Assembly (NCBI RefSeq): GCF_014633365.1
Contig: NC_068346.1
Coordinates: 30,732,639-30,796,638, forward strand
Source of the DNA: Diospyros lotus
Lineage: Eukaryota; Streptophyta; Magnoliopsida; Ericales; Ebenaceae
Direction of reading: 5' to 3'
DNA: 64,000 bases
Positions within the stretch are counted from its first letter, which is position 1. Every line of letters begins with the position of its first letter. The notes beneath the pieces are model-generated. The model was not told the DNA's origin, did no database searches, and saw only the letters and a list, made by a program, of their open reading frames with translations. Of this stretch, positions 22,649-34,200 are shown piece after piece. Both the position numbers and the translations under genes were made by a program.

Positions 22649-23812
22649 ATATGGCACGAACCAAAAACGTGGGAAAGGGTAAGGAACGCGCAAGTGATAG
22701 CCGACCACCTCTATCTCAACACGCCATAGAGCTTTTCTCTAACCCTCACTAGAAGGAAAGATTTGAGTATGGATTCGACTCACGTGAGGTATTACTCGGT
22801 TGTTATCTATATGTTCAATTCATGGGCTCAATAAAGTTTCCATACATAGACATTTTAAGGAATGTGGATGGTGGGACTTCATGTCAATTCATAGAGATAT
22901 ATTGGTGGATCTAGTTAAAGTCTTCTATTCCAATGGTAGCAATTTGTTTAATGGAAGAAGATTAGATAAAAGATTCAGAACAAATTTAGGATCCACATCC
23001 TTTGAAGTGAATATCAATATGATTCATAATTTCTTTGGAATACCAGAAAGAGGGGAAGATTACACACAATGGACTTGCAATTTTGTGGTTGTTTCTCGTT
23101 TAGTGTTTGAGGATGATTCCATAAATAAATTTATTTCCAACACCACTAAGATGTCCTTGCACAACAGATTGTTACATATCATCTACACCCCAAGTCTTAG
23201 TTCCAAGGAGTGGTAATTATGCCCAAATCACTAATGAAGACTTATGGCTAATGCAATTCATCATTGCCAAGAGGAGACCAAATTTATGCTTGCTCATAGT
23301 GAATCAAATGATTAAGGCCTTCAGCGGCAAGTCTAGGTCACTGCCATATGGTATGGCAGTTAGTTTTATATTGGATAAGATGGTGGGCAATTTGGGGAGT
23401 GCACAAAAAGCCTATATTAACCCTGCTCAACACCTCAATGCCTCCACTGCTATGAGAATTGGGTTTAAGGAAAATGACGAAGGTGAATAGATAAGAAGCA
23501 AGAAGAGGGAGTTGGTCGATGAAGCTCATGAGGATGAGCAGCCCATTCCATAGCCTGATCATGACCCTTCATCCTCATTACTTAGAGAAGAAGCAGAGCC
23601 TAGAGACAGTGATATTCAATTACTTTTTCATGGGATGACTGAGCTAAAGAGTGAGATTAGTGAACTTCGTTCCAGGCAAGACATGATCATTACTCGTCAA
23701 GATAAGATCTCCACTCAACTTGCTCAAGTTACTCAACTAATTTTTCTTGTCCACTCTATTCTTGCTCGCTTGCCTACATCAACACCATCCTCACCTCCTC
23801 GTGATCCTTAAG
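22649..23812 (+). pseudogene. Extra ORF downstream of copia pol (plant transposon protein / env-position ORF)
   Basis: Starts MARTKNVGKGKERASDSRPP. A TAG near 22751 and a frame change near 22800 lead into the 138-aa ORF 22800-23216. That ORF has FYSNGSNL and FFGIPERGEDY, resembling the 'putative plant transposon protein' domain found in SIRE elements. The 79-aa piece 23251-23490 follows (PYGMAVSFILDKMV), then a Glu-rich coiled-coil-like tail to about 23812 with two more stops. Its position after pol is where SIRE elements carry an env-like ORF; I see no signal peptide or membrane segment. Confidence 0.65.
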
Positions 23813-24144
23813 AGTTTTTATTTCTCCTTTTCTTTTCAATGTTGTTCACATTTAAATATTTTTATGTGTTACGTTTTTGAATGTATTTTGATGTTCACAA
23901 ATATATCAAATGCTTTTTAAATTGCTTAACTATATGCATTTCTTGATCTATCCACATCCTATAAATTTCTATATGCATTTTACTTTGTCTAATGATTAAT
24001 CATATCTCAAGCTTACAAGGCCATTTAGTGTCTAAGGGGGAGTACTCTTCTTTTTCAAATGTGTAAGTTTCTCTTTTTCTCAAATTAAGGGGAAGTTCTT
24101 ATTTTTTATATTAGCAATTCATTCCTATTGATTATGACAATGAG

Positions 24145-24165
24145 GGGGGGGGGGGGGGGAGGAGA
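24145..24165. repeat. Homopolymer G tract
   Basis: About 16 consecutive G between the extra ORF and the 3' LTR of the copia element. It may be an expanded polypurine tract or a sequencing-length artefact. Confidence 0.7.
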
Positions 24166-24233
24166 ATTAGAGCATGATTTTTTAATCTTCTAAAATAATA
24201 CTAGGAAGTTTTGTCATCATAAAAAATGGAGAG

Positions 24234-25581
24234 ATTATTATTATGTTTTTTAATGTAATTTTGATGATGAGAAACTTAATGGTTTTTAGAATTTGAAAAT
24301 GAAATAATTTGTATATCCTTGATCTTTCCAAATGACGTATCCATGGCTTGAAGATGCGATGTTCTTCAAATATATTGATAAGGCCATACAAAATTCTTAT
24401 TGATAAATATTTCATCTTGGAAAATATCTCTTTATCTCTTGAGAAATGTTTTACTGATCTCAAATAAAATATGTGTTGATTTTCGTCAATTTTATTCTTC
24501 AAAATCATACTCATCTTTAAAGAACAAGACAAAACTATCGACTTCTTCTTCTTATCTATCGACTTTCTTATACCTTTGAAGTATGGAATTTCTTAAGCTT
24601 CAAAATTTGTCGAATTTTTCAAAATAGTCGACTACTTTTAGTCTTTGACCTAAAACAATCGATAGTTATAAAATCTCTTAACAAACAAATTTCATGCTCT
24701 CGGTCCAAGTGATTTTAGTTCAAATAAAGTCGACAGTGACTGTATAGTGTCGACTTTCATCTTCAAATGCCAACTCTATGTTATAAAATGTTGACTTCTT
24801 TTCTAAACAAGTCGACTCTTTTCTAAAAAGTCGAATGTTTTTTAAATTCAATTTGAAATTTAAAATGTTTCAAAAGAAATAATTGACTTATTCTTATATC
24901 TATCGACAATTTCTCTTCTGACATCTTTAAAAAGACTAGTTTTCAGACATTTAAGGTAAGCAACAATCAATTAATTCGATTTTAAATGCTTTGGCTAACC
25001 AAAAATCTATAAATAGAGCATGAAGCAGTAAGAGGAGAGGCTAATGAACAAGTGCAAGTGCTCAATCTTCTTATTCTAACATTCAGTTGTCTTAAGCTTT
25101 TATTTTTATTAAAAGGCAAGTTGTAATATTTGTTTAGTCTTTGAATTTGTTTCATTGAGTTTCATTATAACTAAGAAGGTTATCTCTTATATTCACTCTT
25201 GATTATAATTTATTGTTGTATTGCCTAGCATTGAAGTTAGAGGCCCTACCAATTTTTTGGTAAGAGGATTTGTAATTCCTAACAATTGAAGCTAGAGGGC
25301 TTACTGGTTTTTAGTATGAGGTAATAGTGGATAAAAATCTCCAACAAGTCAGTTGGAGGGATGGATGTAGGCACCAGCCAAACCACTATATATCGTGAGC
25401 CTCTTTTACTTTTGTTATTGTTTTCTCTTGCATCATCTATATATTCTCAAGCACATCACTGTTATATTGTTTTATATCTTCATTTATATTTCAAAATTTC
25501 AAAGAGTTTCAAATTTTTTTAAGACATCCAATTCACTCCCCCTCTTGGGTGTATGGTGATTCAAGTGTGCTCATCACAACA
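24234..25581 (+). repeat. 3' LTR of the SIRE-like copia element
   Basis: Preceded by ttttgtcatcat then a purine run (aaaaatggagaga, 24222-24234), the usual polypurine arrangement of this branch, somewhat decayed. It contains many gtcgac/tcgac motifs (24530-24900) and the end block ggatgtaggc...aaccactata (25360-25395) and ttcactccccctcttggg (25530). The end at 25581 (caaca) is the best TG...CA guess. No 5' LTR in the window. Confidence 0.65.
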
Positions 25582-25930
25582 TCTCCTACTTTGACATGGT
25601 TGCCTCTTTCTTGCTTTACCCTAATTTGTCTATAGATGTATTGTACTAGAAGTCTTAATCCATTTTTGTGTCTATTTTGGCTTGGCTATTGAGTCGACTT
25701 TAGTCGAGATTAAAATATGGACTAATTGGTTGTTAACTTTTAACATGACTCAAGCGATCTCGCAATACCTATTGATGTGTATTTATCTATTTTCTCAAAC
25801 ATTGTCAAATGGTGTTATCAATTAGAGTTCATTGTATAATATATATCCCACAAGGATTCGAAAGGCTTAAAGCATATAAAAATCCCAAAAAGATAAATTA
25901 AAATCTTAGAAGGATTCAAGATGGAAAAAA
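25582..25930. other. AT-rich intergenic DNA
   Basis: Nothing recognised on either strand. Confidence 0.4.
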
Positions 25931-26184
25931 TACATATTTTAGTCTTTGTATTTGCACATTTTTTTCATTTAGATACTCAAACTTTTGTTATTTCAATTAC
26001 ACACTTAATCTATACAATTTTGAATTAATTGCACCCCTGAACTATGCTTAATTCATTGTCCTCAACAAATTTGTGGAGGTGTGCAATTGACTCGAAATTG
26101 CATAGTTTAAGAGTAGAATTGAAAAAACAAAAAATTCAAGTATCTAAAAAAAAAACATACAATTACAAGGACTAAAATATATAT
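25931..26184. mobile_element. MITE-like foldback element
   Basis: Two arms of about 100 bp are inverted copies: catattttagtctttgtat near 25933 pairs with the reverse of acaaggactaaaatatat near 26165, and the match continues through tttagatactc and ctatgcaat. No coding content. No clear target duplication seen. Confidence 0.65.
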
Positions 26185-28297
26185 TTGGCAATTCCATATG
26201 CATGAATCACAAAATTGTCACTTATATTTTATTGAGCTTCAATGACCATTATATGGATTATGTGGCAATTCCATGCTTTTTTGTTTGAAAATTGAAAAGG
26301 GATTTTAACATTGTGCAAAATATGTTAATTATTTGAATTTTATTAGGACTCTTGAAAAGTTCAATAAAGTTGGTAGTTATTTGTAAGAACTTGAATGAAA
26401 GATCTTGATAGAGCTAAATTTTGTCTTGTCATACAAATTGAACATTTGGCAAAGAGAAATTTTAGTTTACTAGTCTACATACAAGAAAAGGTTATCCTTT
26501 AAGCCCCCATATAGTAGTTTGATAAGAAGATGTGAAGAAAGATCTTTTTTTCCCTCAAGAAGAAGGAGAACAACTTATTGGTCCTCAAAGTACCACATCT
26601 TAGATCAATTGTTGTCTTGGGGTATCTACAAATAGCATAAGGCCAAATATTATCGTCTTGTCATTGATTTGTTAGCGACATACAGTTCAACACCAACTTG
26701 AAGACACTCGAATGGAGTCATTGGTTCCATGTCCAACCCACAAAAGGTCAAGTCTCAAGTAGAGATAGATGGTTGCAATTCATGAAGCTAACAAAAAGTG
26801 CAAGTCGCCAAAGTTACATGAAGGTAAGATTGGGATGTGTTGGTTCAAAGATATCTCTTGGAAAACAATTGAAGACATTACTGAATCTTTTTGAGAGGGA
26901 GTTATACTTTTCCCTTCAAGCAAAGATGAGTCCATCTTAGGCTTCCAGGAGATGAGTTTTTTTTTTAGGATCTTAGGCTTCAAGCAAAGTAAAACTCTCT
27001 CTCTCCCTGGTTGCCTTAAACTTTGCCTTTATTCCACATAAACCACCCTAAACATATTACATTAATTCATTAGGGAAAATCTTTTAATCATTTCTCACAT
27101 CACATCCAAAATTCATCGATTAATAGAGAATAATGAATAGTGAATAGAGCCAGCTCGCTGGCTCAATCCCATTCCTTTGTCATATATTCGGCAATGCAAT
27201 AGAGGGAACAAAACTCGATCCAAACTAAAGAATCAGAGTTTGATCCGAAACTAAATCTTTCTGATCTAATTCCTTATCCATATGTTGGCTTTTTTCAAAT
27301 TTTAATCCAATCCAAACCCCTACCCAAGACCGATTCTCCATCTCTCAATATATATATTTATATATATAAGAGAATGAAACTCAAATTAAACCCCTAACAA
27401 ATTGATGAATCTACTTGTTGCCTTACTCATATTATTATTATTATTTTTATTTGGATCAATGTATGTATTAGTGTTTGTATGCATATAGATATATATATAT
27501 ATATTTTAAATTCACATTGAAACTGAGCTGGTTATATCCAATCTAGTTCGACAGTAGATTGGTTCGGTCTTCAATCTTCACATGAGGAGCTTCTTGATCG
27601 GGGTCCAATCCAAACCAATTGCTCACCCCTATAATCCAGGGCTATTTGCAAACCACCATCCTCTTGTATCAACATGGTGCCATCTTAGAAAGTCATTGTC
27701 GTTGAAGATATAGAAATTACACCCACCCACCTAAATCAACGAAAATTCACTAGCACACAAAAAAAATATGCAAGATGCTTACAATAATAACCTTACATGA
27801 TATCACCCCACTAACCCCACTTGAAGGGAGTAACCCATGTGATGAACAATGAAGGAGAAGAGTACACAACAAAGGTACACTTGCAGTAACTTAAATACCA
27901 TTCAACCATTCAGCTATATATGGTCTACCCTGCCATCACCCTCTGTGACACCATCCCCACCATGCCTGCAACAAAATTTGCCAAATAAAGTTTTGATGAG
28001 TTCTCGAAAAAAAAAAATGCAATTGTTCTGATGTCAGATATGTCGGTCTTGAAGATTAGACAGTTAATGCTGACAACATATAAAAGTTGTTACTCTGCGC
28101 ATCTGTTTGCATGCTAAAAATGAGCATTGGTAAGCACAGATGAGTCCATTATATACTTTATCATGCCAGTCAGTTAAAGTAGCACACAAGATACAAGCAC
28201 ATTAACATAAAGAGGAAGAGAAGAGCACAGCATGTTCTCAAAGCAGAGTAAAGATCAATCAGACAAACTTTAATTAACGACTGACTACTAAGTTCAT
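26185..28297. other. Intergenic DNA downstream of TON1
   Basis: Low-complexity and repeat-like sequence with (at)n near 27350 and 27490. Short ORFs near 26700-26980 on both strands show no family. The part next to 28298 would include the TON1 3' UTR, but I could not place the polyadenylation site. Confidence 0.4.
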
Positions 28298-31200
28298 TCA
28301 AGAAGAGGACGAGGAATGCATGTGGGCACTACAAAGAGGATTTGGAAATTAAAGGAGAATTCATTCTAGGGTTGCAAACAAACCTCCAAGAACTGGTCAG
28401 ATTCCGAGCTTTTCTGTCCAATTGAAGATTTTCCAAAGCAGAAGAAGCCCGGAAGACATCATCTGTCGGTTCATCATTGTCATATCTCCAATTGTAATCA
28501 TCTTTCCTGTAGCCAGATATGGAGGATCCTCCTCTCCTATCTGAACGAAGAAACACTTCAGTTAAAAGCATTTGGAAAATGGAAGAAATTGACTATAAAA
28601 TAGTTAAAATGTTGATAACATACCAGATGCTTGGGAAGCGGCGATTGGCCTAAAACATGCACAAATTTAAGCATGTCAATGGAGATGGAAAAGGGAAAAT
28701 GAAAGAGAAAAAAAAAAAGAATAATTAAGGGCATGTTTAAGAGAGTTGTCAATTTTCAGTTTTGTTTTTAATTTTTGTTTACAGTTTTCTATGTTCAGTT
28801 TTCATTTTCTTTTTTTTTTAAACTGAGCATATTGTTTGACAACGCTATTAGTTTTTGTTTACGGGCCCATGGGCTACTAGATTGGTCCGGCCCGTCAATC
28901 TACAAGTTGGTCCTAGTTGGGCTAAGCTAACTTATTTGACATCTCTAGTGAGGAGCAAATTGGTGGTGGTGGTTGATCAATGTGAGTGAAAAAATTAGTG
29001 AAATTGGAAAGTGAATAAAAAATGAAAGTGAACAATTTTTTTGTATGTTCAAAATTTTGAAATTTTTTTAAACAAAAATAGGTAATCAAATAGAATTTTT
29101 TGTTTTTGTTTACAAAATTTTGAAAATGAAAACAATAAACTAAAAACAAAAGTGCAATCAAACAAGCCATAAATTGCTCAAGCACCTTCCAAGTGGAGGT
29201 AACCCCCCAGCAACAGATGGTGGCGGTGGTCTTCTAGAGTTACGTGATTCTAAACTGGAAGAGGATTCAGTTTCTGGAGTGATTAATCTCCTTCCAGAGC
29301 TCCTGGTTTGGGATAAATTCTGCAAGACACAACTACTTATCAGAGATATCGATTCAAACTTTGCTGTTGGAAAGCTATAGATGACACAACATGAAAACAA
29401 AGATGAAAGCAGCTCTGGATTTTTGTCTAAATGTAACCAACTTTCTAGAGTAAACCATATACTTCATAGTACTACAAACTTCAATCATTTAGAAATCTTT
29501 AATTAGATAACACAACAATAACAATCACAAACCTTGATCCCACTATGTGGAGTCACCTACAAGAATTCTAGACCTCCAGACATCTTTATCCATGCCCATG
29601 TCCTCTGTAAGACCATTAAATCTCATGTCATGTTTAAGAATTTCCCACAGTTTTATTTGATCTTCCTCTCCCTTTTTGCTACAACTTCCTCCATTTCATT
29701 CACTTGCTTCATAGGTGTACCTATTTATCTTCTTCTCACATGTTCAATACCATTTTAATTGCATTTTCCACATCATATCATCAATTGACGCCATTCCAAT
29801 CTTATTACACATAACCTCTTTATTATTATTATTATTATTATTATATTTACTTGTAAGACCGCATATCCACTATAACATCTCCATCTCAATTGCGCTCATA
29901 TTTTACACACATTAGTACTTAACTTCCTAACATTCTAAGTTACAAAACAAAGATGAGTTTATAACACTATCTGATAAAACTTCTCCTTAAGTTCTGAAGG
30001 CATTTTAAATTCATAAAATGTTGGATGCATTTTTCTGTTTTAACCATCATGGCTTGATTTAATGAGTAATATCCTTCATGTTCTGCCATTCTCTTTGAAA
30101 ATTTGATACTAGATATCTAAACTAATATGTACTTAGTATAATTTCATCTCCATGTCTCAGAATGAAAAATATATTTTTATTAAATTAACATTCCACGTAT
30201 TCAATTTTTGCCCTACTTAAACTTAAAACTTATATTATATAACTAAACAAATTATTATTCACAAAACTCACCTAAACAAATGATTGTTCACTTCCCTCCC
30301 TCTACAGAATTCAGCTGAAATTACAGATAATATTGCATAACAAGTAAAAGTCCATTAGAAAAATCATTTATATTTGTATTTAGATTTATGTATAAACAAA
30401 GAAAAACAATATATCAAGCCTTAATGCCACTCTGTGTGGAGTCAGGTTTATGCATATACAAAGAAAAAAAAAAAAAAACCACCACATGAAATCAGTCTGG
30501 ACACATCAAGGTGCAAAAGGTGAAGGGGTGCAGATCATGAATAATGGACACTTTAAAATAGATGCCATATCCATGTTCCATTGCATCTGACACAAATGCA
30601 TGTCAAACTCATTCAAAATACATCTAGGGCATACCATGCAATGTGTACATTTAGTGATGACTGGTGGGACATGTCAAATTATATGCTACACACTAAATCA
30701 TGTCCAAAATTATATGCTACACACTAAATCATGTCCAATAGTGATGACTTAGTTAAAGTTGCATCTACCTGAAGGTTAGTTGTAATAACTACAGAAATGC
30801 TATTTGGACACTCAGTTGTGACATTTTTGGTAACACTCATGCATTGATTTGTTGCACTTCGTGTCACATCAATGCAAATGTACAACACATTAATGCATGA
30901 GTGTCATCAAAAGTGTCATGATTGAGTGTCCAAATAGCATTTCCATAATAATTATTCTTTAGCACATTTTATGAATATTACATGCTAATCAGTGTTCTTA
31001 AACTGTGGTCATGTATTAGATTATAGTCCTTTAGTTGAAGTTTATCTATTTTAAGGTTGAATTAGCATTGCACTCTTATGGTTTGTTAATACTATTCTTA
31101 TATACAACATTAACAAAAAGATACTTTTTTCCATATTACCACCATACACTTATCCTCATTTTATCAAATTGCCACATACTAAATCCAGATCCATGCCTTC

Positions 31201-34200
31201 ATATTTATATCCATAGCAATCCATGTCTTAGTTCATATGATGCACTTGAACAAATTTAACACTTTGGCATGGTGCCCAGACCTGTAGAGATTGAGGATGG
31301 GAAAATGCTAGTCACCAGTATGAAGCCAATGGGAGTTATGGGGCTGAAGAGACTGAAGAAGTCTAGAGGAGGATAGTGACAATCCAATCAAAGGTCAGAT
31401 AGCTCTCTGTTGACCTGTTTACCTATTTATGGGTGACATAATACCAAGAAATTCAAGTCTGGGTAGTTGTGACTTGCAACATGACATCCCATGGAATTCG
31501 TGATACATTTGAAGGCACACCGGGGAATTTGAGATGCAATCAGCTAAAGGTTACAAAACGCCACATGGCAGAACTGGTCTCCACAGGAAACCTCCTAGAT
31601 GCCCAAGGTTTCTCTCTCGAACTCATCATGGGTGAGTATCTTGCGAGAGGATGACACCTGTGATGAGCACCAAACCAAAAAACACTCAGCAACCACAAAA
31701 GGAAGTTACTTTAACCTCTCCTCAGGATTCAAGGGTCAGAAGTTACTTGAATCACTTATTAACTTAGCTGAGCAACTGACTCCCTTAGCCAGGAGTAGCT
31801 GCTGAAGTTCTACAGCTGAGTGAGTGGGTAAAGGTCACGTGTTCAAACTTAAACCATGGCAAAATGTAACCATTTGTTGCAGCTAAACTATATCTTGCTC
31901 TGTTTTTGGTAATGCATTACACCAATTTCAAGATTTACACCAGTGAAGTGTATAACCACCTAGCAGGGTCGCACTAAATTTTTTTCTTCTCATGCAAAAG
32001 TCAACTCTCTTCTAGTTCAGCTGTCAACAAGCTTCGAAACACCACTCTTCTGTACAACCACTAGCACTGCACCACTATTCCTTCCTATCACTAAATATTA
32101 TCTGTTGATTCTATAGCTAGTTATTTAAAAATTCATATAAAGAATTCAATGGTTCAACATTTGAAAATGAGTGAAAACTGGAAAAGCAAAGTGCATTTCA
32201 CCCATCATCCAAAGATATCTTGTGGAACTGATTGTCTACCCCTAGGACACATATATGCTGTGTTGGAAGTTGGAGTTGAAGCTCTAGAACAAAGAAAGCA
32301 CGTAAATAAGCAACTGAAGCTACAACAAATGATATTTCCAAAAAGAAAAGGTAAATGGTGAAGTACTGAAGTGTAAAAGATAATATATGTTTAAAGGCAA
32401 ATAATCTCACTATAACACCCTGACCAAATTACCAATGACCTAAAGCAGATAATAGTTCATATATAAACATATATATATATAGAAAATCAAATATCAAGAA
32501 TGATCATAATGTCCCACCTCATACTTCAAGAATCCTTCAAGAACATCCAAAAGCAAAGGGCCACTATCTCCATTCCTGTTAAGATCATATCCATTATTGC
32601 TACTAAATTCTTTTAACTCAGCTTTCCAGAAATCCTTTTGCTGCAGAAGATATTAAAAAAGAATATCTCAATACCAAAAAACTAAAAGGTGACTAGAATG
32701 ATTAACACCACTCAGAAGAACATGTACCAAATTACACTCTGGCAGATAAACTTTTAGTGTGTGGCTTAATTGTGCCCAGTCCAGGTATTCACACACCAGG
32801 GCAGTTAGAAGTCTTCCTGCAATTAAGACAAACCAGTGGAAGACAGGAAATGATAGAGAAAACATGGTTATAAATAGTCGTAAGGCAAAACAAAAGTATG
32901 CTGATAGTTAAATAATTCTGAGACCAATAGTAAATCTCACTTATGAACAAGGTACTTTGGGCCAGAAGGAAATCAATATGAGATCGTGTTTTGCAAGGTT
33001 TTAGCTTCTTTCTTTTTTTTTGTGTGTGTGTGTGTCGGGGTTGGGGTGCTTGTGCTTTGGTTTGGAAGAGAGGGACGGGGGGGGGGGGGGCGCTTGGTGC
33101 CCGGTGCCCCTGAGGTTTAGACAAAATGCAAGCAATACCACTGAGGTTCTGAAATAATAATGACCTCCCTTGATTGGGCAAACCTTGTTGTAATTGAACC
33201 CCTGTTGTTAATTTATGGCCGTTAAAAGACTTTTTTATAAGAGCACTTTAATTCCTATTTATAATAACAAATAACATGTTTAAAGTTGTGAAAGTTGTAG
33301 AGTGATCAAGCTAATGAGCCAACTATGAAACTTTATGAGAGGATAGTTGAGCAAACGTTAAGGAGACAAACCAAGGTCTATCAAAACTAATTTGGTTTTA
33401 TGTTTGATAGGTCAACAATGAAAACTATCTACTTGCTGAGATGCCTAATGAAAAGGTCCAAAGGTAAACAAAAAGATTAGCAAATGATTGTCACGAACCT
33501 AGGGTTCGTGATAGGTTAAAGAGGAATTGGGGAATGAAATCAGAATTGTAGGAGGGGGAAATGGGGCAGAAATGGGGGGAAGAAATCAGTAGAAAGGGTG
33601 AGAGTAATAGAGAGAAATGTAGAGAGGAAATCAGAGATTCAATATTAATTTCAGTATCCCCTCTCTTCTTACAATGGGCCTTTTTATAGGCCTTAGCTAG
33701 CTCCCTAACTAATTTCTAACAGCACCCATGTGCTCCTAACAAACACCCAAATATCTCCTAACAAACTAATATAACTAATTACATTATTGCCCTTCTAATT
33801 ACCCTTAGTACATGACAATTTCCCCTCCTTGAAATGTTTCTTGTCCCCAAGAAACTTATTACCACCTAGCCATTGCTTCTTTATCCAATGCCCGCCTTCT
33901 CTATCTGATTTTTCTTTCTTTCTTTTCTTGTCCTTCTAGGCCTTTTCTTCTTCCTCGTTCTCAAGTATCCAAGATCAATCCTTGTCGTAATTCGGCCTAG
34001 AAGTTCAATAGGAGCAAGTTGATAGAGTTCAATTTCAATACCAGCAACAATTGTTCCTACACCTCCATGGTGCACCACAGGTGCAAATTGAAAGATATCA
34101 TCAGCATCCTTGAAATGCAGCAATGGAAGATTGCAGATTTGCCTTGGACACTCATACCAAGGCTGCTTGTGAGCATTAGCCTTAGGAGCTGGTGCAACTT

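Larger units (their letters stand above)
21475..25581 (+). mobile_element. SIRE-like Ty1/copia element, 3' portion
   Basis: Starts abruptly in coding sequence where the LARD-like element inserted, and continues through RNase H, a downstream extra ORF and the 3' LTR. The extra ORF after pol and an LTR-end region with aatcactccccctcttgg-like sequence are typical of the SIRE/Maximus branch. The 5' half is presumably left of the window, beyond the LARD-like element. Confidence 0.8.

Noticed and set aside
26698..26983. Short ORFs on both strands near 26.7-27.0 kb, one frame reading GMCWFKDISWKTIEDI
   Set aside because: Looks faintly coding but has stops and no family match; too weak to call.
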